A program made the translations under genes and the position numbers. The notes beneath the pieces were generated by a model. It was not told the DNA's origin. It did not search any database and saw nothing but the letters and a program-made list of their open reading frames with translations. A stretch of 64,000 nucleotides of DNA from a virus. The DNA is taken from the IMG/VR virus record IMGVR_UViG_3300023184_008416, positions 97,916 to 161,915 of that record; one strand, written 5' to 3'. Every line of letters begins with the position of its first letter. Position 1 is the stretch's first letter. Positions 26,039 to 34,732 of this stretch are shown piece by piece.

Positions 26039-26833
26039 ATGTCAGAAATTACAGAATCTACAGGTCTTAACAAAGTCAACTTTGGAACCTATGGCAAACA
26101 CTTTCAAGAGTGTGTCATGGCGGGTCTGCTCACAGACAATAGATGGGCAGAGCAAATGATGGAAGTATTTGATACAGAATATTTTGAACTCAAATACCTT
26201 CGATTCTTGGCCGAGAAGTACTTTGCTTATTCTCGCAAATACAAGGTTTTTCCTACCTTACAACTTCTTGCAACAATTATTAGAGAGGATCTAAAGACGG
26301 GATCAGACGCTCTTTTGCGTGATCAGATCATCGATTATTTGACTCGAATCAGAGCCAATCCGATGACCAACGACATGCAATATGCCAAAGAAAAATCTCT
26401 TGATTTTTGCAAGAAACAAGCCTTGAAGCATGCGTTGGAAACTGCAGTGGATCAGATGCAGGCAGAAAAATACGAGTCAATCGTTGAGACCATTCGTCGA
26501 GCAGTCTCTGTTGGAACAGTCCCCGCAGTTGGACATGATTTTTTGAATGACATGGAGGCACGGTTCACTCGACAAAAAAGAGACACCATTCCAACTGGAT
26601 TGGCTGAACTTGACAAGAAAGAAATTTTTAACGGTGGTTCCGGTAAAGGAGAGCTGTACTGTGTGATTGGTTCAACCGGGGCAGGAAAGTGTAGTGTACG
26701 TGATACTTATATTCACGTCAGATACACAACAATCAAAATCAATGGAAAATCCTACAAGCCTTGGGACAAGATCAGAACCCAAAGAGGCGAAATTTTTGTA
26801 AGAGACATCGTCAAATCAGACGAGCTCCTGTAA
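26039..26833 (+). CDS. Replicative DNA helicase N-terminal part fused to a short N-intein
   Basis: 264 residues. The first 217 are the N-terminal and early ATPase part of a DnaB/gp41-like hexameric helicase, ending in the Walker A residues GSTGAGK. Then Cys218 starts a 47-residue intein N-fragment with the block A pattern CSVRDTYIHVR, which ends at a TAA. The rest of the intein and helicase is encoded at 27919-29196. Joining the exteins gives GSTGAGK-SHFLT, a complete P loop, and a 481-residue helicase of normal size. Thus the gene is split and needs protein trans-splicing to make active enzyme. The Cys1, the C-terminal HN and the following Ser are all present. Confidence 0.9.
   Translation: MSEITESTGLNKVNFGTYGKHFQECVMAGLLTDNRWAEQMMEVFDTEYFELKYLRFLAEKYFAYSRKYKVFPTLQLLATIIREDLKTGSDALLRDQIIDYLTRIRANPMTNDMQYAKEKSLDFCKKQALKHALETAVDQMQAEKYESIVETIRRAVSVGTVPAVGHDFLNDMEARFTRQKRDTIPTGLAELDKKEIFNGGSGKGELYCVIGSTGAGKCSVRDTYIHVRYTTIKINGKSYKPWDKIRTQRGEIFVRDIVKSDELL
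26690..26833 (+). other. Intein N-fragment (47 codons)
   Basis: Starts with Cys codon 26690-26692 right after the Walker A Lys and holds only block A. It lacks block B, which lies in the C-terminal piece. The break is therefore much closer to the N-terminus than in canonical split inteins such as gp41-1 or Npu DnaE. Confidence 0.85.
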
Positions 26834-26876
26834 CAAATGTGTTTATTGTGATAGGACTTATGTTTCCCACAGCGGA

Positions 26877-27938
26877 TTGGTAAGTCATCTAAGAAAGAAG
26901 CATGGACAAACTTATCGAGATTACAGGACACAAAATGGAATTTTGACAAAACGTCAGCAAAATCCTGCAAAAAACACAGTTAGAGAGAAAATGAAACAAC
27001 GGCAGCAGGAATTATTTCAGCAAGGGCTCGCTGAAGGTTTATCTCCTATGAAGTGTTTAATTTGTGGTTTTGAGTCGATGTTTACGTTGATTAGTCATAT
27101 TTCTATGAAACATCAAATTACTACCGATGTCTATAGGGAAAAATTTGGTATTGAAAAAATACAACAAATTTTGCCATCGCAGAGACAAGTTATAAGATCA
27201 ATTGTAAAAGAAGCAATGAACAGGCCTGACGTCAAGGAGAGAGTTGCTTTGAAAAGGTCGTTTCCATCCGAGAAAAAGCATTGGCTTAATAAAGGTTTTA
27301 CAGATGATGAGGCATCGAAAAAAGTCTCTGAATTTCAAAGAAGCATGGCTCTTCGAGCCGATGAGGAAACAAGAGCAAAATTATCGCAAAAGTCTCGTGG
27401 TAAAAATAATCCAATGTCAATTGAGTCAATCGCAAAAAGACACGGAGTTTCCCACGAAGAAGCGCGGCTTCTTACTCCGGCATGTGGTAGGTCTGGAGAA
27501 TTACATCCAATGTGGGGGAAACGTCACACGCAAGAATCTTTGGAAAAGATTGCCTCATCTCGGCACCTCACAGATCCGACGTGGAGATCAAAACCAGAAA
27601 TTCAGCTTGAGGAATGGTGTAAGTCTGTGTTCGGTGAATCTCAGGTGAAGGCAAACACAAAGATTAGCAGGTGGAATATTGACATCCTCATTCAGGAAAA
27701 AAAGTTAATTGTTGAATTGTTTGGAGATTTTTGGCACATGAATCCTGACAAATTTTTGGAAACTGACGTCAATAAAATCACCAATAAGGTAGCAAAAGAA
27801 ATATGGCAGCACGATCTTAAAAAACTTGAATATCTGAAGACAAATGGTTACAATGTTTTAGTGGTGTGGGAACGTGACTGGAAGTTAAACCAGGAGCAGA
27901 CAAAGGAAAGAATAAAAGATGCTTACAATCGAGTTTGA
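26877..27938 (+). CDS. Vsr-like homing endonuclease located inside the split intein
   Basis: 353 residues if read from TTG 26877. A complete C2H2 finger (CVYCDRTY...H...H) is coded across this start: its Cys codons at 26838-26849 lie upstream, in the same frame, but no ATG, GTG or TTG precedes them before the stop at 26799. A second finger (CLICGFES...H....H) lies near 50-70. A NUMOD-like region follows, then a nuclease core SKPEIQLEEWCKSVFG, NIDILIQEKKLIVELFGDFWH and VLVVWERDW typical of Vsr/EDxHD endonucleases. The 3' end overlaps the downstream helicase gene by 20 bases. It probably spreads the intein or itself by cutting intein-free helicase genes. Confidence 0.85.
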   Translation: MVSHLRKKHGQTYRDYRTQNGILTKRQQNPAKNTVREKMKQRQQELFQQGLAEGLSPMKCLICGFESMFTLISHISMKHQITTDVYREKFGIEKIQQILPSQRQVIRSIVKEAMNRPDVKERVALKRSFPSEKKHWLNKGFTDDEASKKVSEFQRSMALRADEETRAKLSQKSRGKNNPMSIESIAKRHGVSHEEARLLTPACGRSGELHPMWGKRHTQESLEKIASSRHLTDPTWRSKPEIQLEEWCKSVFGESQVKANTKISRWNIDILIQEKKLIVELFGDFWHMNPDKFLETDVNKITNKVAKEIWQHDLKKLEYLKTNGYNVLVVWERDWKLNQEQTKERIKDAYNRV

Positions 27939-28401
27939 CAGTGTGGAAGAACAGATTAAAATCGGTGATTTGTTTGACCAAATTGGATTTGAACAAACAT
28001 CACGTCCCACCGACGATTCTGGTGACTCATTCATCAAGAACGATTGGTCAATTGAAGCGCTTTCACTGGATGGGTATTATCCTGTAGAAGGTTTTCGATG
28101 GACAAAACCGGAACGTAAGATGCAGATCGCTCACAGGAGCATCAACCCATTTATCTTGGAGGATCAAATTCCGACTCTCGACTGCTCACCAGAGCACCTG
28201 CTTTTAAAGAGGGTCTCTGAGACTGAGTTTCAATGGGTGGAAGCCAAGACGTTACTTGAAAATGATGTCATTGTTGGATCCTTTGGTTCTTTAAGAAAAG
28301 TTGTCTGTGCATTACCTCTCGATCAAGCTGATGAACGACTCTGTGATTTGCAGGTGTCAATTGCACACTCGTATATGACAAATGGTATCTTGTCTCATAA
28401 C
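27919..28401 (+). other. Intein C-fragment (161 codons)
   Basis: Carries blocks B, F and G and ends in His-Asn at 28396-28401, followed by a Ser codon. It is much longer than the 35-45 residue C-fragments of canonical split inteins because the break lies upstream of block B. Confidence 0.85.
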
Positions 28402-29196
28402 TCTCACTTTTTGACAATGATTGGGGCCAATGCCCTGCAGGACGGCCGCAATGTTTTGCATTACACCTTTGAATTATCTGAAACTTCTGTCGGAACCCGG
28501 TACGATTCCAACCTTTGTGATATAGATTCCAATGAGGTGATGGATCGTAAAGAAGAGGTCAAATCATCCTATGAGAAGATGAAGTTAGGTCGACTGTTCA
28601 TTAAAGAATACCCAACTAATTCTGCATCCATTTTTACCCTTAGAGCTCACATTGAACGTTTGGATTTGAAAGGATTCAAACCCGATATTATCATTATTGA
28701 CTATGCCGACATCATGAGATCAACACGCCAGTATGATTCTTTGAGACATGAGTTGAAATTGGTGTACGAAGAGTTACGTGCTATGGCAATGGAACTAGGA
28801 GTACCTGTTTGGACAGCGTCTCAATCAAACAAAGAAGGTGCCAATAGCGATGTTATTGATGTTACTAACATGAGCGAGGCATATGGCAAAGCGATGATTT
28901 GCGATGCTATCGTGACAATTTCTAGAAAGGCTCATGAGAAATCAACGGGATGGGGTCGATTATTTGTCGCTAAAAACCGTGCAGGCAGAGATGGATTAGT
29001 TTATCCAGTGCAGATTAACACGGCTCGGTCCAAGTTTACCATTGTGGGTAATGCGGGAAGCCCAGAACAAGTGTCTGCAGAAAATGACGCAGAAATGAAA
29101 AAAGCCTTACGAGATAAATGGAGAGAGTTACAAAGTGAAATGTCTTTTATTCCGTCAACAAAAGGCGAGTTACCTAGAACAGGAACAGATAGTTAA
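27919..29196 (+). CDS. Intein C-fragment fused to replicative DNA helicase C-terminal part
   Basis: 425 residues. The first 161 are the larger intein piece: KIGDLFDQIG, then block B TLDCSPEHLLL (about 86-96), block F DLQVSIAHSYMTNG and block G ILSHN, with Ser162 as the +1 extein residue. From Ser162 on, the protein is the DnaB-type ATPase core: GRNVLHYTFEL, Walker B IIIIDYADIM, WTASQSNKEG, and a C-terminal AKNRAGRDG loop. The ATG at 27919 overlaps the end of the endonuclease gene. After trans-splicing with the 26039 product it would give a full helicase that unwinds DNA at the fork. Confidence 0.92.
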   Translation: MLTIEFDSVEEQIKIGDLFDQIGFEQTSRPTDDSGDSFIKNDWSIEALSLDGYYPVEGFRWTKPERKMQIAHRSINPFILEDQIPTLDCSPEHLLLKRVSETEFQWVEAKTLLENDVIVGSFGSLRKVVCALPLDQADERLCDLQVSIAHSYMTNGILSHNSHFLTMIGANALQDGRNVLHYTFELSETSVGTRYDSNLCDIDSNEVMDRKEEVKSSYEKMKLGRLFIKEYPTNSASIFTLRAHIERLDLKGFKPDIIIIDYADIMRSTRQYDSLRHELKLVYEELRAMAMELGVPVWTASQSNKEGANSDVIDVTNMSEAYGKAMICDAIVTISRKAHEKSTGWGRLFVAKNRAGRDGLVYPVQINTARSKFTIVGNAGSPEQVSAENDAEMKKALRDKWRELQSEMSFIPSTKGELPRTGTDS

Positions 29197-29217
29197 GAAC
29201 CTCCGGAGTGTGATACA

Positions 29218-31797
29218 ATGATTACATACACAAGAGATGAAGCATTTGCAACATCATTGAAGTATTTCAATGGTGACGAATTGGCAAGTTCCGTATTCAT
29301 CGACAAATACGCATTAAAAGACTTGTCAGGAAAGCTCTTGGAACTGACTCCATCCGACATGCATCGTCGTTTGGCAAAGGAATTTGCTAGAGTCGAGAAG
29401 AAATATCCCAATCCGCTGTCTGAGAAGGAAATCTTTTGTTTGTTGGCAGATGTCAGCCATCTTGATGCGACCCAAATCGAGAAGATGTCTATCGATGAGT
29501 TGGCCGCCGAGTCTAGAGGATTGGGAGCCGTTATTCCCCAGGGGTCTCCCATGTCGGCGATTGGTAACGATTTTCAATACCAGTCTTTGTCCAATTGCTT
29601 TGTAATTCAGTCACCATACGATTCATACGCTGGCATCCTTAAGGCTGATCAAGAGCAAGCGCAGATCATGAAGCGCCGCGGCGGAGTTGGTTTTGACATC
29701 TCTACCATTCGACCAAAAGGTATCGTCACCGCCAATGCGGCTCGCACCACCGATGGCATCGGCGTATTCATGGAGAGGTTTTCCAATACGTGTCGAGAAG
29801 TTGCGCAAGGTGGAAGAAGGGGTGCTTTGATGCTTACCATCGATGTTCATCATCCCGAGATTCGCACCTTTATTAACATTAAACGTGACCTAAAGAAGGT
29901 TACTGGCGCCAACATCTCCATTCGCCTCTCCGATGAATTCATGCAGGCCGTGAAGGATGGGACCAAAGTTCAACTCAGGTTCCCAGTTGAAAAGGATGTC
30001 AAACACTCCATCGAAGAGATGGTAGACGCCAAGCAACTTTGGCACGAGATTATTGAGGCAGCGTGGGCTTCAGCAGAACCTGGTCTTCTTTTTTGGGATA
30101 CCGTAAAAAAGCGAACACCCACCGAGGCTTATGAAGCGTACAAGTCGCAATCAACCAACCCGTGTGGTGAGATCGTTTTGTCTCCGTATGATAGTTGCCG
30201 ATTGCTTCTCGTCAATCTCTATAAATTTGTAAAGAATCCATTTACATCGGCCGCTGCATATGACAGCAAGGGTCTCAAGGACGTTGTCGTAAAAGCTCAG
30301 CGGTTAATGGATGACCTCATCGACCTGGAGATTGAAGCGGTTGATAAGATCATAGAAAAGATCAAGAATGATCCTGAGCCAGAGGATGTCAAGAGATCCG
30401 AATTGGAGCTCTGGAACAAGATTAAATCGGTAGCTCTTGGTGGTCGTAGAACGGGTCTTGGCATTACGGCTCTTGGGGATGCCATTGCGGCCATGGGTTT
30501 TGTCTATGGTTCCAGCAAATCCATTGAAATGACAGAGTCTTTATATCGGGCATTGGCTCTTTCTGCTTACAAGTCGACAATCAAGATGGCTGAAGAGAGA
30601 GGGTCATTTCCTGCTTTTAAATATTCTTTGGAAAATAATCATCCATTCATTCAGCAGATTTTAGAGGCCGCTCCTGAGTTGAAAGAAGATTATTTGAAAT
30701 TTGGTCGCCGTAATATTGCGCTGACAACAACAGCTCCGGCAGGTTCAGTTTCTGTTCTTACCCAGACAACCTCTGGTATTGAGCCTGCTTTCATGTTGTT
30801 CTACAAACGTCGCAAAAAGGTCAACAGCGAAGATCCTAATGCCAGAGTGGATTTTGTGGATCCCCTTGGCGATAAGTGGCAAGAATACACTGTCTACCAT
30901 CACGCTTTTAAAGTCTGGATGGACGCCACCCATAAGACAGAGTTGGATGCCAAAGAATCGCCATACCATGGTGGAACAGCCAACGAGATTGATTGGCTAG
31001 CCAAGGTAGACCTTCAAGCCGTCGCTCAGCGATGGATCTGTCATTCGATCAGCAACACCACAAATATTCCAAATTCTACTTCCGTGGATGTGGTGAAAGA
31101 GATCTATATGCGTGGATGGGAGACTGGATGTAAGGGAGTTACAATTTATCGCGATGGTTGTCGAGCTGGCGTTCTCGTGGCCGACACCAAGAAAGAAGAC
31201 AAGAAGGCTGATGTTGATGGTCAACCGGAGTCCATGGTAGAAAGTCATGCACCAAAGAGGCCAAAGGAATTGCCATGTGACATTCGCAGAATAAACGTGA
31301 AGGGTTCTGGGGGTCCAGAATCATATCTCGTTCTGGTTGGTAAGTTGGCCGATAAACCATATGAGATCTTCTGCGGTTTGTCACAACACGTGGAGGTTCC
31401 CAAGAAAGCAAAGGTTGGAACCCTTATTAAGAATGGTAAGCGTGATGGAGTCGCAACATATAATCTTAGAATTCCATTGGGTGACGATGATGAGTTAGTG
31501 TTCAAAGATGTTGTAGAGCTGTTTGCAAATCCAACCAACGGTGCTTTCACTCGATCTCTGTCACTATCTTTACGACATGGAATTCCTGTCCAATACATCG
31601 TAGAGCAGTTACAAAAGGACAAACAGTCAGACATGCAAAGTTTTTCAAGAGTTTTGGCCAGAGTCCTTAAGGAATATATTCCTGATGGGACCAAGTCAAA
31701 CTCTGACAAAAAGTGTGATTCCTGTGGAGCTGATGGACTGATTTATAAAGAAGGTTGTGTGTCGTGCGTAAGTTGTGGTACAAGCAAATGCGGGTGA
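29218..31797 (+). CDS. Class II (adenosylcobalamin-dependent) ribonucleotide reductase
   Basis: 859 residues, one polypeptide. Typical features: SNCFVIQSPYDS and QAQIMKRRGGVGFDISTIRP in the N-terminal half, the active-site segment STNPCGEI (about 311-318), TTAPAGSVSVLTQTTSGIEP (about 505-524), and a C-terminal CxxC...CxxC...C cluster (CDSCGADG, CVSCVSCGTSKC) as in B12-dependent NrdJ enzymes. No NrdA/NrdB or NrdD partner is seen in the window. It converts ribonucleotides to deoxyribonucleotides without oxygen dependence. Many third-position C/G codons suggest strong expression. CCGGAG precedes the ATG. Confidence 0.92.
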   Translation: MITYTRDEAFATSLKYFNGDELASSVFIDKYALKDLSGKLLELTPSDMHRRLAKEFARVEKKYPNPLSEKEIFCLLADVSHLDATQIEKMSIDELAAESRGLGAVIPQGSPMSAIGNDFQYQSLSNCFVIQSPYDSYAGILKADQEQAQIMKRRGGVGFDISTIRPKGIVTANAARTTDGIGVFMERFSNTCREVAQGGRRGALMLTIDVHHPEIRTFINIKRDLKKVTGANISIRLSDEFMQAVKDGTKVQLRFPVEKDVKHSIEEMVDAKQLWHEIIEAAWASAEPGLLFWDTVKKRTPTEAYEAYKSQSTNPCGEIVLSPYDSCRLLLVNLYKFVKNPFTSAAAYDSKGLKDVVVKAQRLMDDLIDLEIEAVDKIIEKIKNDPEPEDVKRSELELWNKIKSVALGGRRTGLGITALGDAIAAMGFVYGSSKSIEMTESLYRALALSAYKSTIKMAEERGSFPAFKYSLENNHPFIQQILEAAPELKEDYLKFGRRNIALTTTAPAGSVSVLTQTTSGIEPAFMLFYKRRKKVNSEDPNARVDFVDPLGDKWQEYTVYHHAFKVWMDATHKTELDAKESPYHGGTANEIDWLAKVDLQAVAQRWICHSISNTTNIPNSTSVDVVKEIYMRGWETGCKGVTIYRDGCRAGVLVADTKKEDKKADVDGQPESMVESHAPKRPKELPCDIRRINVKGSGGPESYLVLVGKLADKPYEIFCGLSQHVEVPKKAKVGTLIKNGKRDGVATYNLRIPLGDDDELVFKDVVELFANPTNGAFTRSLSLSLRHGIPVQYIVEQLQKDKQSDMQSFSRVLARVLKEYIPDGTKSNSDKKCDSCGADGLIYKEGCVSCVSCGTSKCG

Positions 31798-31801
31798 TAA
31801 A

Positions 31802-32089
31802 ATGAAATCTAAAAAAATATTAGGTGTAGACACATCAAAACTTTTAAAAGACTCACGACTTGATGAGAACATTTTGGGTCACATACCTGATTTTATGATT
31901 GAACAGGCGGTGGATTCATGCGTCAATCAGCTAGCTCAACATATGAAATCACATATCTTGAAAGACAGATCAAGAGATCCAGTTGAAAAAAGTGAAGCGA
32001 TAAATTCAGCTCAACTTGTTCTTAAAGACATTAGAAATGAATTATTGGAAATGATTCAAGAAAAATTATTTGGGTTTACTCGCCGTTGA
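31802..32089 (+). CDS. Small helical protein, unknown
   Basis: 95 residues from the ATG at 31802, a few bases after the RNR stop. It is charged, probably helical, without membrane segment or cysteine pair. It is likely co-transcribed with the RNR gene. No family recognised. Confidence 0.5.
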   Translation: MKSKKILGVDTSKLLKDSRLDENILGHIPDFMIEQAVDSCVNQLAQHMKSHILKDRSRDPVEKSEAINSAQLVLKDIRNELLEMIQEKLFGFTRR

Positions 32090-32121
32090 CCAATCCTTAA
32101 TACCTTGTTTAATATACACGT

Positions 32122-32781
32122 ATGCCTTCACAGCCCAACAAGGTCGAGCTCATTGGTGTATACGGGTCCGATGAAACCCATGCTCTTTCAGCATGGACTT
32201 CTACTTCTAGAGATTTAAACGATGACAAGAAAACCAGGATTCCCCAACTATTAAAGATGTTGGCTGAGAATGAGCATCATTCTGTTTTTGAGAAGAGTTC
32301 CTTACACTTTCTTGTCACAACCGATGTTGCTTCACACATCCATCTCGTCAAACATCGCATTGGAGTTTCCGTCAACGCAGAGAGCGCCCGCTATAAAGAG
32401 TTGAAGGATGACAAGTATTATGTTCCTTACGATTGGGATTATGAGGAGCGTGAGAAGTACATCATGCATATGGAAGGATGTCTTCACAAGTATCACGAGG
32501 CTTTGAATAGCTTGGTGGAGAAGGGTGTATCAAGGAAGCGAGCCAAGGAGTCTGCTAGGTTTTATCTGCCGTACGGCAACCAGATCACTGCCGATGTTAT
32601 GTTTAATTTCCGCAGTTTCTATCATTTCGTGAAGTTGAGGTATTCGGTCCACGCTCAGGCCGAGATCAGAAACATTGCGCAAGACATGTTGAAGTTGGTG
32701 CAAGAGACAAAGCAATTCGATCACACACTGACTGCCTTTGGATTGACTGAAGGTGGTGTGTTAAGAGGACCTTTTGCATGA
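32122..32781 (+). CDS. thyX: Flavin-dependent thymidylate synthase ThyX
   Basis: 219 residues. The signature KHRIGVSVNAESARYK (about 76-91) matches the ThyX motif RHRxxSxNxxSxR, with Lys in place of the first Arg. HHSVFEKSSLHF (about 54-65) is the family's N-terminal motif. It makes dTMP from dUMP with FAD, NADPH and methylenetetrahydrofolate. It sits after RNR and overlaps the dTMP kinase gene by four bases, so both act in dTTP supply. A ThyA homologue also exists at 51619 but appears to use dCMP. Confidence 0.92.
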   Translation: MPSQPNKVELIGVYGSDETHALSAWTSTSRDLNDDKKTRIPQLLKMLAENEHHSVFEKSSLHFLVTTDVASHIHLVKHRIGVSVNAESARYKELKDDKYYVPYDWDYEEREKYIMHMEGCLHKYHEALNSLVEKGVSRKRAKESARFYLPYGNQITADVMFNFRSFYHFVKLRYSVHAQAEIRNIAQDMLKLVQETKQFDHTLTAFGLTEGGVLRGPFA

Positions 32782-33362
32782 GTAAGATAATCGTATTTGA
32801 AGGGCCGGATCGTTGTGGAAAGAAGACTCAGACCCACTTGCTCCGAGGTTATCTTGCTTCCAAGGCTTATCGTTCCGTGGTAGTAGAGGTTCCAGTCTAT
32901 GGCAATCCGACGTACCACATCATCTATTGGATGCTTGGAAATGGCCTGGCAAAAAAGTTTCCTAAATTGTTCCAATGGTTCCAATATTTCAATAGAAAGA
33001 TTTTTCAGGCCCTAACTCTGCCTTCTCTACTGAGGAACAACGATTATGTGATTTTGGATCGGTGGAGCTTGTCGACTGTGGTGTATGGGACGGCCGAGGG
33101 AGTAGACGCCGAATACTCTGAAATGCTAGCTGACAAGCTCGTATACCCAGACCACACAATATTGTTATTGGGCCAGTCTCACATGGGTCTTGCTGAAGAT
33201 GTGTATGAGGCAGATAACTCTTTGCAAGAAAGAGTCAAACAGTTGTACAAAGACTGGGCTATTATGAATATGTCTGTGTCTTCGATTGTTGATTGTACAC
33301 TTCCTCGTGAAGAGATTTCTCAAAAAGTAAATGCAGCTTTGCAGGCTTCAAATCTTCTGTAA
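32778..33362 (+). CDS. Thymidylate kinase-like P-loop kinase
   Basis: 194 residues. P loop FEGPDRCGKKTQTHLL (8-23) and the DRW motif YVILDRWSLS (about 91-100) match dTMP kinases. It would phosphorylate dTMP made by ThyX, whose gene it overlaps by ATGA. The P-loop residues GPDRCGK recur in the kinase at 47840, so the two may be paralogues with different substrates. Confidence 0.85.
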   Translation: MSKIIVFEGPDRCGKKTQTHLLRGYLASKAYRSVVVEVPVYGNPTYHIIYWMLGNGLAKKFPKLFQWFQYFNRKIFQALTLPSLLRNNDYVILDRWSLSTVVYGTAEGVDAEYSEMLADKLVYPDHTILLLGQSHMGLAEDVYEADNSLQERVKQLYKDWAIMNMSVSSIVDCTLPREEISQKVNAALQASNLL

Positions 33363-33397
33363 CACTTATATTCATAAATGAGGGTATAATTAGGATT

Positions 33398-34348
33398 GTG
33401 TATACAGCTCCTAAAAGGATTAGTGAAGGATCAAAGGTTGCCATTGTTGCACCTTCATCTCCAATTGTTACAAAGAGATTGGTCGAAGGATTAGACATAA
33501 TCAAAGAGATTGGTTTAATACCGGTTTTAGGACCTTGTGTCCGTAGGCTACACTCTGATGGTATTCATGCTGCCCCTCTTGAAGAAAGAGTTGAAGAGCT
33601 TAATTGGGCTTTTGGTGATGATGAAATTGAGGCAGTAATCTGTGCGATTGGTGGAAATGGTAGTGCGGGTGTTCTTCCTTACCTCGATTATGATGTTATT
33701 CGTGACAGTAAAAAACCGTTGTTGGGTCGATCTGACATAACAGCATTAAATACGGGATTATTAACTCACGCAGGGTTGATCAGTATTTGTGGTCAAACAC
33801 CAAGCATAAGAGTCGAGGATGGTCCTATTGCTGTGCAATTACAATCCGATTCGTTTATAAAAACGTTGACCATGATGATGTCAGATAACCCGTGGGAATC
33901 TGAACCATTTTCAGTTAATCCTTATTTGCCCCGGACCGTGTCTGAAGGTTCTGCTCGAGGATTTGTGATAGGTGGAAACATTGATACTTTTACTCGTTTA
34001 ATTGGAACCCCCCATTTTCCTGACTGCGAAGGTGCGATTCTGTTCATAGAAGACGTTCATAAGAATGGTAGTTTGTTGGCAAGGGAATTTCTTCACATGA
34101 AACTGGCCGGAATTCTTGACGTAATTTCCGGTGTTGTTATTGGAGAATTTGTAGATTCTGACAAAAAACCTGACGCAAAGACGCCGGCAATTGATGATGT
34201 TATTCAAGAGTATTTTGTTGACGGTCCTCCTTGCGTATATGGGTACCCTTTCTCTCATGGTTCAATTGTTGCACCAGTGCCCATTGGTGCAGAGTGCGAA
34301 ATGAATGCTGACACAGGTGAAGTAAGTTTTAACTTTGCCATGTCCTGA
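33398..34348 (+). CDS. LD-carboxypeptidase, S66 family (LdcA/MccF-like)
   Basis: 316 residues from GTG. The catalytic triad of S66 serine peptidases is visible: Ser in LLGRSDITALN (about 112), Glu in LFIEDVH (about 217) and His in PFSHGS (about 286). The N-terminal VAIVAPSSP and CAIGGNGSAG are also typical. Family members remove the terminal D-Ala from cell-wall tetrapeptides or cleave peptidyl-nucleotides such as microcin C. In a phage it could alter host peptidoglycan recycling, help lysis or protect against a nucleotide toxin. No signal peptide, so it is cytoplasmic. Confidence 0.9.
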   Translation: MYTAPKRISEGSKVAIVAPSSPIVTKRLVEGLDIIKEIGLIPVLGPCVRRLHSDGIHAAPLEERVEELNWAFGDDEIEAVICAIGGNGSAGVLPYLDYDVIRDSKKPLLGRSDITALNTGLLTHAGLISICGQTPSIRVEDGPIAVQLQSDSFIKTLTMMMSDNPWESEPFSVNPYLPRTVSEGSARGFVIGGNIDTFTRLIGTPHFPDCEGAILFIEDVHKNGSLLAREFLHMKLAGILDVISGVVIGEFVDSDKKPDAKTPAIDDVIQEYFVDGPPCVYGYPFSHGSIVAPVPIGAECEMNADTGEVSFNFAMS

Positions 34349-34391
34349 TACAAATTGACATTTTGTTGTACCCTTTGATCCAGGAGATACT

Positions 34392-34652
34392 ATGAGTTAC
34401 AAAATTGCTGACAGTGTTTGGCACCGTGTCGTGCAGATTGTTCAAGAAGCCATGATAACCGGTGTAGATTGTGCAGACCTTATGAGACAGGTTAGAGTTC
34501 AGGTTGACTCAAATGATGAAACTACGCTCGTTTTGACAACTGAATATGAAGCTCAGGTTTTAAACATGCACAAGAAGTATCTTGAAGAGATCGAGTCTCT
34601 TAAAACACAGGTTGAAACTGCTGAAAATCAAAAGTTAATTCTTGAGAATTGA
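34392..34652 (+). CDS. Small coiled-coil protein, unknown
   Basis: 86 residues with a ribosome site (CAGGAGA) before the ATG. The first half has a short compact region (VWHRVVQIVQEAMITGVDCADLMRQ). The second half is a probable coiled coil. No family recognised. It is followed after two bases by a tiny membrane protein gene. Confidence 0.6.
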   Translation: MSYKIADSVWHRVVQIVQEAMITGVDCADLMRQVRVQVDSNDETTLVLTTEYEAQVLNMHKKYLEEIESLKTQVETAENQKLILEN

Positions 34653-34654
34653 AA

Positions 34655-34732
34655 ATGTTTGCAGTAGTCATTGTCTTAACACTAATCCTATTTTTTATTA
34701 GAATTGTTGTTGACATGGATGGAGATGACTGA
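34655..34732 (+). CDS. 25-residue single-span membrane microprotein
   Basis: An ATG at 34655 opens 25 codons: MFAVVIVLTLILFFIRIVVD then MDGDD. That is one hydrophobic span with an acidic tail. It fits tightly between the preceding stop (34652) and the next ATG (34732), with a TGATG overlap, which argues that it is a real gene. Function unknown. Confidence 0.5.
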   Translation: MFAVVIVLTLILFFIRIVVDMDGDD

